A stretch of DNA of 64,000 nt from Candidatus Nanohalarchaeota archaeon (GTDB lineage Archaea > Nanohalarchaeota > Nanosalinia > Nanosalinales > Nanosalinaceae), in NCBI GenBank assembly GCA_022729235.1, contig JALDAJ010000001.1, forward strand, positions 372,001-436,000, written 5' to 3'. Positions 25,553-34,900 of the stretch are shown one piece after another. Below the pieces are notes generated by a model, which saw nothing but the letters and a program-made list of their open reading frames with translations, searched no databases and had not been told where the DNA came from. The first letter of the stretch is position 1; each line of letters starts with the position of its first letter. A program made the translations under genes and the position numbers.

Positions 25553-25708
25553 TCAGACAACTGACCTGAGTATCTGGAAAATCAACTGCAGTATGGACCG
25601 GAAGATCTGGAAAAACGCTATTATAGTTCCTGCCACGAAGTTCGCCATAGTTTTATGGAGTTCGCTGGGTGCATACTCTGAATCAGAATTTCCGGTGTGA
25701 TCACTCAC
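25553..25708 (-). CDS. 51-residue small membrane protein
   Basis: A GTG-started frame with a polar N-terminus (SDHTGNSDSEYAPSELHKT) and one hydrophobic, regularly spaced segment ANFVAGTIIAFFQIFRSIL followed by QLIFQILRSVV. A TATA-like tract (tttaaac and atttattc on the minus strand, about 25720-25736) lies upstream at leaderless distance. The hydrophobic half looks like a membrane-inserted or amphipathic helix. No family is recognised. It is convergent with the mini-ORF at 25433. Confidence 0.45.
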   Translation of the reverse strand: MSDHTGNSDSEYAPSELHKTMANFVAGTIIAFFQIFRSILQLIFQILRSVV

Positions 25709-25800
25709 TGAAAGTTGATGAATAAATGATGTTTAAAACAGGTTGTGTTACTACAATCATGACAGAATCAAATTCACTAAGTTCAAGTTGTTCGAACAAT

Positions 25801-26075
25801 CTCCACTTGAAATAAGGGGGTTCTAGTACTATGATTTCTCAGCTCCAGGTGAAACATAGGTGTAAAACTGTAATACTGGAGGCTGGTTGCTGATTTCGTA
25901 ATCAACATAACCAACACCCCTACTGTTTCGGGTGGAAGTGTCTGGCGGCGGTAAGAAGTTACGGTATAACACCTCTATAATATATAACAGTGTTATACTA
26001 TTCAGGTTGTTGTATACAGTGTTTCCATATGAAATCAAGGGGTGGGGGTCCCGGCAACCCCTACTTCATCTGGAG
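25801..26075. other. Putative chromosomal replication origin with five ORB-like elements
   Basis: Five copies of a degenerate element with core CCA-N3-GAAA/G, 2-5 bases, then a G-run lie upstream of cdc6. They are at 25801-25821 (+), 25843-25863 (+, weak G-run), 25916-25938 (-), 26023-26043 (+) and 26056-26075 (-). The 25916 copy follows the archaeal ORB pattern most closely (CTTCCA, GAAAC, AGGGGT). Between the copies, 25965-26018 is AT-rich (TATAATATATAACAG...) and could unwind. Opposed ORBs flanking an AT-rich stretch next to orc1/cdc6 and PolD genes is the classic archaeal origin layout. Function is inferred. Confidence 0.78.
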
Positions 26076-26121
26076 AACTCATTTAAACCTTGGTTTCGAC
26101 TAGAGTTTACACGGCGATAAC

Positions 26122-27360
26122 ATGGATAGAAATGAGGGCGGGGGCGAGGTTTCAGTAGCGGATAGCGAACTGAAATCCAGGTTCTCCAATTACATCAATA
26201 AAGACACAGTTTTCAGGAATAAGGAGGCGCTCACTACTAACTGGAAACCAGAGACTATTCTACACCGAGACCAACAGGTCAATAACCTTGCGTCGATTCT
26301 GGCGCCAGCTCTCAAAAGAGATGATCCTAGTAATGTCTTCATCTACGGTAGCGTAGGGACGGGAAAGACATGTGTAACCAAACACGTTACAGAAGAGCTG
26401 AGGGCTGTAGCCCATGAGGAAGAGGTAGACCTCAATATTGTTTATATAAACTGTAAGATGAAGAAGGTAGCTGATACAGAGTACCGTCTGTTAGCGAAGC
26501 TTACCCGTCAGCTGGGTGAGGAAGTCCCTTCTACCGGCCTCCCTACGGATGAGGTTTACAACCGTTTCTTCGAGGCGCTGGAGAGCCAGGAGGGTGTAGT
26601 CATCATAGCTCTGGATGAGATAGACGCGCTGGTGAAGAAGGTTGGTGACGAGTTCCTGTACAATCTTACTAGAATAAACGATGACCTGAACGACACAAAA
26701 GTTTCTATAATAGGTATCTCCAACGACCTCAACTTTACCGAGTATATGGATTCTCGCGTCAAATCCTCTCTTTCAGAAGAAGAGATAATATTCCCTCCTT
26801 ACAACGCCCTGGAACTCCGGGAGATCCTGGATTCAAGGGCGGGGAAAGGGTTCGCGGACGAAGTTCTTGAGGACGGGGTTATATCCAAATGTTCTGCTTT
26901 AGCCGCCCAGGAACATGGTGATGCCCGGAGGGCGCTAGACCTTATACGTGTCGCGGGCGAGCTCGCGGAACGTGAGGGAGAAGAGCGAGTTGCCCGGTCT
27001 CACGTGGACAGGGCGCAGGATAAGATAGAGAAGGACCGTGTGGTTGAAACAGTCAGGGATCAACCAAAACACTCTAAACTCGTCTTATACACTATACTTG
27101 AGATGGCTGATGAGGATGATGAGGTCGCGACCGGGGATGTCTATTCTGAATACAAGGAGCTCTGCACCCAGGTCGATGTTTCTGAACTCACCCAGAGACG
27201 TGTTTCGGGTCTTATATCTGAGCTGGATATGTTAGGGGTTATCAATGCGAGAGTTATATCAAAAGGACGGTACGGTAGAACAAGGCAGATAAGTGTTGAC
27301 CTGTCACAGGATATTAGGACACAGCTACGTGAAATGGTCGAAGACAAGTTTTACATTTAA
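26122..27360 (+). CDS. cdc6: Orc1/Cdc6 origin-recognition and helicase-loading protein
   Basis: A 412-residue AAA+ initiator. Walker A GSVGTGKT is near residue 75, Walker B VVIIALDEIDAL near 160; sensor 1 lies in VSIIGISND and the GDARRALDLIRVAGE sensor 2 region near 270. A C-terminal winged helix (from about 305) reads DNA. It binds ORBs and loads MCM. A TATA-like atttaaa (26080-26086) overlaps the ORB-like region, so the protein may repress its own promoter. It is the first gene of a cdc6-polB-polC operon. Confidence 0.96.
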   Translation: MDRNEGGGEVSVADSELKSRFSNYINKDTVFRNKEALTTNWKPETILHRDQQVNNLASILAPALKRDDPSNVFIYGSVGTGKTCVTKHVTEELRAVAHEEEVDLNIVYINCKMKKVADTEYRLLAKLTRQLGEEVPSTGLPTDEVYNRFFEALESQEGVVIIALDEIDALVKKVGDEFLYNLTRINDDLNDTKVSIIGISNDLNFTEYMDSRVKSSLSEEEIIFPPYNALELREILDSRAGKGFADEVLEDGVISKCSALAAQEHGDARRALDLIRVAGELAEREGEERVARSHVDRAQDKIEKDRVVETVRDQPKHSKLVLYTILEMADEDDEVATGDVYSEYKELCTQVDVSELTQRRVSGLISELDMLGVINARVISKGRYGRTRQISVDLSQDIRTQLREMVEDKFYI

Positions 27361-27374
27361 GTTGGGGGAGGAAG

Positions 27375-28958
27375 TTGAACGAGAACGCTGTCAAACAGCT
27401 GACGGAGAAAGGATGCATTGTTGAGAAAGACGCAGCTGAAACGCTGACGCAGGAAGATGTTGACCGTATTGAGAAGCTTGACTCTCCTCCTATGTACATA
27501 ACTGGGAAGATGATATCTCGCCTGAGGGAGGAAGCCCCGGAGAAAGAAGTGGTATCTGACTCGCAGAAGCTTGTTATGAAAGAAGGTGATGGAGATGGGG
27601 GACAGGGAAAGGAAGAAAGCACCAGTTCAGAAGATAATGGACAAGACAGCTCAACTGAGAATGCTTCCGACGAACCTTCTGTTGACGGCTCTGAACCCCG
27701 CCCGAGTGCTTCTGCCGCAGCCATGAGAGATACCGGTTCCCGATCAATTGATACCAAGGTAGAGGTTCTAGACCAGGCTGAAATCTCGAAAGAGGAGAAG
27801 GATGTCCCCGAGTTCCTTGAATACTACAACGACCGTTACGACCGGATGAAGAAGATTTTACTTCGGCGTATGGAGATGAAGTCTGCAGTCACTATCCAGA
27901 GGCTGGACCGCAGGGATGAAGGAGAGGAAGCTGCCACGATAGGTCTCGTGAAGAACAAGTATTCCACACGTTCCGGGAAGTATATAGTGGAGCTGGAGGA
28001 TAAGACAGGGACGTTCAAGGCACTGGTTGATGAACGCGAGGGTGACCGTATAGTGCCGGATGAGGTGATAGGAGTCAGGGGTAGTATGGGTGATGATATA
28101 ATATTCGCGAACTCGGTAGTGAGACCTGACTTACCGATACCGGATGGCGTCAAGACCACCTCACAGAAAGTAAGGGCGGCGTACATATCTGACTTCCACT
28201 TCGGTTCTAAGGATACGATGTATGACCGGGCGGACAAGTTCGCGGAGTGGATGAACTCCGAACAGGCGAGGGATATAGGTTATCTGGTCATCCCGGGTGA
28301 TGTGGTGGAGGGTGTGGGCACATACCCTGGTCAGGAGGAAGAACTCGATATAACTAATATCTACGACCAGTATGCAAGGTTTGAGGAGTGGGCTGAACAG
28401 CTCCCGGAAGACCTGGAAATCATAATCGGACCAGGAAACCACGAGATAGTCAGGTTAGCGGAACCTCAGCCACAGATACCTGAAAAGGCGCTGCCAAACA
28501 TGTCGGACTGGAACAACGTCCACCTGGTTCAGAACCCGCAGTACGTCCGTCTACACGGTATACGCTCGAAAGGGATACTTAACCTGCTGTACCACGGATA
28601 CTCTTTTGATGAGCAGATCGACCAGATACAGGAGCTTAGAGAGAAGGCATACGACGACCCGCACCACGTCATGATAGATCTTTTGAAGAGGAGACACCTG
28701 GCACCAACTTACGGCTCCAACCTTCTTTCTCCTGAAGGGAAGGACCGGCTGGTGATAGATAGGAAGCCAGACATATTTGCATCAGGTCACCTCCACGCCC
28801 ACTCCAACGAGAGCTATAAAGGAGTCAATGTTATCTGCGCCTCAACATTCCAGGCACAAACCGATTTCCAGAAAAGGATGGGTCACGACCCACAGCCCGG
28901 ACTGGTAACTCTGGTGGACTACAAGAAGCGGAACACGGAGGTGAAAAGGTTCGCGTGA
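27375..28958 (+). CDS. polB: DNA polymerase D small subunit DP1 (3'-5' exonuclease)
   Basis: A 527-residue DP1. An acidic linker (about 70-120) is followed by an OB-fold near 185-255 and a calcineurin-like phosphoesterase domain carrying proofreading. Metal motifs are all present: ISDFHFGS (near 271), PGDVVEGVG, GPGNHE, LYHGYSFD and SGHLHAH (near 470). The start is TTG at 27375, chosen because a strong Shine-Dalgarno ggggagg stands 5-10 bases upstream. The gene is 14 bases after cdc6 and overlaps polC by four bases, matching the fixed partnership of the PolD subunits. Confidence 0.96.
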   Translation: MNENAVKQLTEKGCIVEKDAAETLTQEDVDRIEKLDSPPMYITGKMISRLREEAPEKEVVSDSQKLVMKEGDGDGGQGKEESTSSEDNGQDSSTENASDEPSVDGSEPRPSASAAAMRDTGSRSIDTKVEVLDQAEISKEEKDVPEFLEYYNDRYDRMKKILLRRMEMKSAVTIQRLDRRDEGEEAATIGLVKNKYSTRSGKYIVELEDKTGTFKALVDEREGDRIVPDEVIGVRGSMGDDIIFANSVVRPDLPIPDGVKTTSQKVRAAYISDFHFGSKDTMYDRADKFAEWMNSEQARDIGYLVIPGDVVEGVGTYPGQEEELDITNIYDQYARFEEWAEQLPEDLEIIIGPGNHEIVRLAEPQPQIPEKALPNMSDWNNVHLVQNPQYVRLHGIRSKGILNLLYHGYSFDEQIDQIQELREKAYDDPHHVMIDLLKRRHLAPTYGSNLLSPEGKDRLVIDRKPDIFASGHLHAHSNESYKGVNVICASTFQAQTDFQKRMGHDPQPGLVTLVDYKKRNTEVKRFA

Positions 28959-31900
28959 AGACTGAAGAATACTTCGAGAGTTTGAGGTCGCAAACAGAGA
29001 GAGCTTACGATATCGCGGAGGAGGCGCGCTCCCAGTCGAAAGACCCTGAGGGTGGTGTAGATATCCCGGTCGCGGAGGATTTACCGGAGAAGGCATCATC
29101 CCTGGTAATCGCCGCGAAGTTCCCGGAACTCGAGGATAGTGGTGTCGCGGAACGTATACGTGAGCTGGAGGATGAGTACGGCAAGAACGATGAGCGTGTA
29201 TCTTTCGAAATCGCCCGCGAGATAGCAGAGGGAGAGTTTCATGAGTTTGACGACCTTGAGCGGGCGTGCGAGGCAGGTATCCGTGTTGGCGTCTCGTACA
29301 TGACAGGAGGTATCACTACAGCCCCGCTTGAAGGTATCGGGGATGTCCGGATACGCGAAAACAGTGATGGCACGGATTACCTCGCTATCTACTACTCCGG
29401 CCCTATCAGGTCCGCGGGAGGAACAGCTTCAGCGATGTCCGTCCTCCTGTCGGACTACGTACGCCTCAACGTAGGACTTGAAGAGTTCAAACCGTCGGAG
29501 AAAGTGGTGGAGCGCTATGCCACAGAGGTCGATGACTACTACAACCGTGTCACCTCGAAACAGTACTACCCAGACCGTGAAGAGACCAAGATGATAGCAG
29601 ATAACGTCCCTGTAGAGGTAACGGGCTCACCAACTGAACAGCTCGAGGTGTCGAACTACAAAGACCTGGAACGCGTCAAGACGAACCGGATCAGAGGTGG
29701 TATGTGCCTGGTCTACCTTGACGGTCTACCGTTGAAGGCGCCGAAGATCAAGAAACGTATCGAGAAATGGGGTGAAGCGTTCGGTCTGGAGCACTGGAAG
29801 TGGGTGGAGGAGTATCTCGAACTACAGGAAGAACTACACTCCTCAGGGGATGACGATGAGGAAGAAGAGGAAGAAGGCTTCAGTTACACACCTTCCGACA
29901 AGTTCCTGGATTCGATGACAGCAGGAAGACCTGTATTCGGTCATCCTGGGAAGAAAGGAGGTTTCCGGCTACGGTACGGTCATTCCCGGAATAATGGACT
30001 TGCCGCTACCTCGGTTCACCCTGCGTCGATGGAGATCACGGAACGTTTTATGGCGACAGGTACCCAGCTGAAGACAGAATACCCGATGAAGGGTACGGTC
30101 ACGACACCTTGTGACTCTATACATCCGCCGGTTGCCAGACTGGAGAACGGCGATGTAATCCGGGTGGAGACGCGTGAAAAGGCGCGTGAGATAGAGAATA
30201 AAATTGACGAAATACTTTTTCTCGGGGATATGCTGGTGGCTTACGGTGAGTTCGTGGAGAATGGTAAGCGCCTTCTACCATCTCCATACGTGAGTGAGTG
30301 GTGGGAGAAGGATCTGGAAAAGGCGCTCAAGGAGGGGGAAGTAAAGCTCGGGCGGGACTTCTCCGGGCGCGACCCGACACCGAAGGAGGCGTTCAAGATA
30401 TCGGAGAAACTGGATATACCGCTCCATCCCAGGTGGACTTATCACTGGCGTGAGACATCGGTCGAGCGGTTCGAAGCACTTTACGAGGCGGTCAACTCTG
30501 GAGAACTGGAAGGCGAGAAAGTCAAGAGGTGCCTGGAAGACATACTGCTTGAGCACAGGGTTGAAGACGGAAAAATAGAGCTGGAGAAGCAGGACTTGCT
30601 TGTCCTCCAGAGGCTATTGAAGGATAATGATGAGCCGGAAATCGATGACGCGAGGGAGATACCGGGTTACATAGAAAAAGAGACCAGGGTTGAACTAAGG
30701 GAGCAGGCTCCGCACTACGTCGGTGCAAGGATGGGGCGACCTGAGAAGGCAGAAAAGAGGACTCTAGAAGGGAGACCACAGCTTCTTTTCCCCTGTGGAA
30801 AACAGGAGGGTGGGAGGATGAGAAATCTTTCGGAGTCTTACCGCAAAGGTGAAGTGGAGCAGGAGATAATCCACAACAAGTGTCCTGAATGCTCCAGTTT
30901 CACCTATTTCTCCTACTGCGTGGACTGCGATGTAGCTGCAGATCCGGTCTGGTTCTGCTCTGACTGCGGAAAAGAGTTCGACGAGGAGATGGATAGATGT
31001 GGTTCTTGCGGCAACGAGGACTTCAACCGGCACCAAAGGACAGATATAGAAGTAGAGGAAGTAATCGATGATGCGCTTGACAACCTGGGTTCCCGGCTAC
31101 CAGAGCTCCTGAAGTCGCCGAGAGGTATGAGCGGTAAGCACCGCCACGTCGAACCTGTGGAGAAAGGACTTCTCAGGCAGAAATACGGTCTCTACGTCAA
31201 CAAGGATGGTACAGTGCGGTACGATGCCACAGATATACCTATGACTCATTTCAGACCGCGGGAGATATCTACGTCCGTGGAGAAACTGCGTGAAATCGGT
31301 TACACTGAGGACGTAAACAGCGAACCACTGGAGTCGGAGGACCAGGTTCTGGCGTTGAAGCCGCAGGATATAGTGATACCGGATACCGACAAGTCGCTTC
31401 CTGCCTCAGACTACTTTGTTAACGTCGCAAAGTTCATCGACGACCTACTGGAAGAGTTCTACGGTCTCAAACCTTACTATAACGCTGAAAAAAAGGAGGA
31501 TCTTATAGGCGAGCTCGTAATAGGTCTCGCACCGCACACCTCAGGAGGTACTGTAGGTCGCATAATCGGGTTCACGGATGCGAAAGGTATCTATGCACAT
31601 CCCTACTGGCATGCAGGAAAAAGACGTAACTGTCTACCTGGTGACGCAGAAGTGAAGATGGCTGATGGATCAACACAGAGGCTTAGAGAGCTATACGAGA
31701 GTGCAGGAGAGGAGGAAGAGGTCGACTCAACAGGGACTGTGGAGAAGGAGATGGATGAAGAGGTCCTGACGGTTGATGGGAAGAGTATCAATGCTTCAAA
31801 AGCATCTAAGGTTATCAGGACACCCGCCCAGGACTTCAAGATAGAGTTTGAGACTGAAGGGGGCAGAAAGTTCGAGGTATTCCCAGATCACCGGGTAAAG

Positions 31901-34900
31901 ACGGGTGAGGGTGTGAAGAAAGCCCGTGAGGTTGAGGAAGGAGATAAAGTTTTCACTCCTCTAGAGGTTGATGTCGAAACAGAGGACAAAAAATACCTGG
32001 ATCTAGCAGATATGCTCTTGAACTCTAAGAGGGTGATGGTAAGAGGTGTAGAGGAGAAGGCGGATGCAGCTATCAAAGACCTCGGCGGTCTAAAGGAGGC
32101 ATCTACAGAACTAGGAGTTTCAAAGAAATCTCTGGGTAATTACAAGTATCGAGATAGTATCCCTCTGGACCTGTACCGGGATTTAATGCAGGAGAGTTCT
32201 CAGGATGATAAATTACTGGAAGATACTTCTTTAGCTGCTAAAAGAGACACTGTAGAAATACCTGCTGCGATAGAAGCTGATTCTGACTTCATGAAGCTCC
32301 TGGGATACTACCTGGCAGAAGGCTACACCCGGAAGTCCGAGAAACAGGGAGAAGAATTCTATCAAGTATGCTTCGCGTTTGGAGAACAGGAGCTTGAGGA
32401 TAACATCCGAGAGGTGATAAACAGTGTCTTCGGTATCGAACCGTCCAGACAGGACCATGTCTTGGTTATCAGCTCCAGATTAGTCTATGAGCTCTTCAAG
32501 TCATTAGAAGTCGGAGCAGGTGCGAAAGAAAAGAGGGTCCCGGAATTTGTGAAATCTTTACCAAAAGAAAAAGTCGCTGATATGCTTTCAGCCTACTTTG
32601 CTGGAGACGGGTCAGTTGAAAAGGGAAGGCTCCATGTCCAGGCAACTAGTTCCTCTAGGAAGCTCCTTGATGATATCGACTTCCTGCTGAAGAGGTTCGG
32701 GATTTACACCAGGTACTATCAGAATGATAGAGAGGCAGGGGGAATACTTGTTGATAAGTACGGTGAAGAACACTATGAGGGGAGAACATTTACAACTAAC
32801 AAGCTTCATATCCGGTCTTCTCATGCGGTTACGTTCGGTAAAGAAATAGGCTTTGATCTGGGAAGAAAACAGAAAGCTCTAGAAGCTGATTATAAGAGGG
32901 AACGAAATCCGAGGATTGAGACGGACGGAGAACTTGTGAAAGAAGAGATAAGGTCAAAAGAAACCAGGGAATCTGAAGAACGCTTTATGTATGACATAGA
33001 AGTTGAAGAAACACATAATTTCGTTACAAGAGACAACCTGGTTACTAATAACTGCGACGGTGACGAAGACGCGATATTACTGCTTATGGACGGCCTCCTT
33101 AACTTTTCACGGCAGTTCCTCCCTGATATGACTGGCGCGCGCAGTATAACGAAGGATACACGTATATTTGTCAAGAGAAATGAAGAATTACTGGCTCCTA
33201 CAGCTGAGGAATTGATCGATGAAGTTCTTGAAGATGAAGGGTATGAAACCCGGTCTGACGGATTTGAGGTCTGCAGGAGTTTTGATGACGATATTAAGGC
33301 AGTTTCATTTAGTGAAGATGGAGATGTCGGGTTCACTGATGTATCTGCCCTTATTAGACATGAGAACGATAAGCAGGTTTTCAGGGTGAAGACCTCAAGA
33401 GGCGAGATATCTGTAACCGGAGATCACAGCGTTTTCGTCACAGAAGGAAGGGAGATAGAGGCTAAACCTGTGCGGGAGATAGAAGAAGGTGAATGTATAG
33501 TGGTTCCCTCAAATCCGGATTTAGAAGCTGAAGGACTGCCTGACAAAGTAGATCTATTTGAAGTGATTCCTGACGAAGAATGCTATGTAAAGGTTCCAGA
33601 GGAGGAGCTAGAGGAAATAGGACCTGAGATAAAGCAAGAGGTCACAGAGGATGTAAAGCAGTCCTACAGCGAACATAATATTTACAGGTACAGGACAGGA
33701 AGGAGAGATGCACCTCTCAAGTTCTATAAGGAGGTAGGGGTAGTACCATCCTGCAAGGTGAGACTTCGAGCTGATACTGACCCTGTTAACAGGTTCTTTG
33801 AAGACTGCGATGAACTATACCGCCTTCTAGGTTACCTTCTCTCAGAAGGAGCTCTTGACAGAGGAGATATCTACAACACGGATATAGAATTAATTGAGGA
33901 TGCCAGAGACTGTATCGAGAAGCTTACGGGAGTAAGACCGGATATCAAAGAAGATGTTAGAGAAGAGAGAAAGGTTTGCTATAGTGTCAGGGTTCCGGCT
34001 GCTTTCATGAAGGCTCTGGAAGAGCTTGGTCTTGCCCGGAATAAATTTGATGAGAAAAGAGTTCCCTCGTTTGTATTTGGAGCAGATAAGAGTAAGGTTA
34101 GGAGTTTCATCGAGGCATATAGAAGCGGTGACGGCTCCATATATGAGGAGAAAGGATTTTCCAAGCTCTATACTAAGAGCGGAGAAATGGCTTCACAACT
34201 CTCACTTCTCTTGAGAAAACTTGGGTACAAGTCATCCGCACGCCAGGCAGGAGAGACATGGGAGGTGCTTTATTCGGAGTGGAGGGATAAGGATCCTTAC
34301 TGGCCCCTATGGGATATACTAGATGAAGCTCGTGAAACGCTAAGAGAAGATGGTTTTGACTATGAGGATGTCAAGAGAGAGTTCTCTAACGATAGGACTA
34401 ATGAACGTATGAAAACCGCGTCCAAGGAGAGGGTGGAAGATCTCTATGAAAAAGGAGTTAGTTCTTTAGAGAAGGCGGCTGAAGGCGATATCTCTGTAGA
34501 AAGAGTGGTGGAAATTGAAGAAGCGGATTATGGTGATGACTACGTATATGACCTAGAGGTACCGGAAAAACAGAACTTCCTGTGCGGTCCTCATCCTGTC
34601 TTCGCTCATAACACTATGGATGCGCCATTGATTCTTTCAACAGTTCTCAACCCTGACGAGGTCGATGACGAGGCGTGGGCTATCGAGACGGTCAGTGAGT
34701 ATCCGAGAAGCTTCTACGAAGAGACGCAGGAGTACAAGTATCCGTGGGAGCTTGACACCGATATCGAGATAGGTGAAGATATCGTCCACAGCGATGAGCC
34801 TTTCCGCCACGGCTACACACACGAATCGCAAAATATAGAGAACGGGCCGATGCAGAGCGAGTACGTGACGCTCGACGAGATGAGTGAGAAGACCAGGCAA

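Noticed and set aside
31631-34612. Reading the DP2 insertions as separate genes or domains rather than inteins
   Set aside because: They are in frame, begin with Cys or Ser, end with Asn, carry LAGLIDADG blocks, and their removal restores known DP2 motifs exactly.
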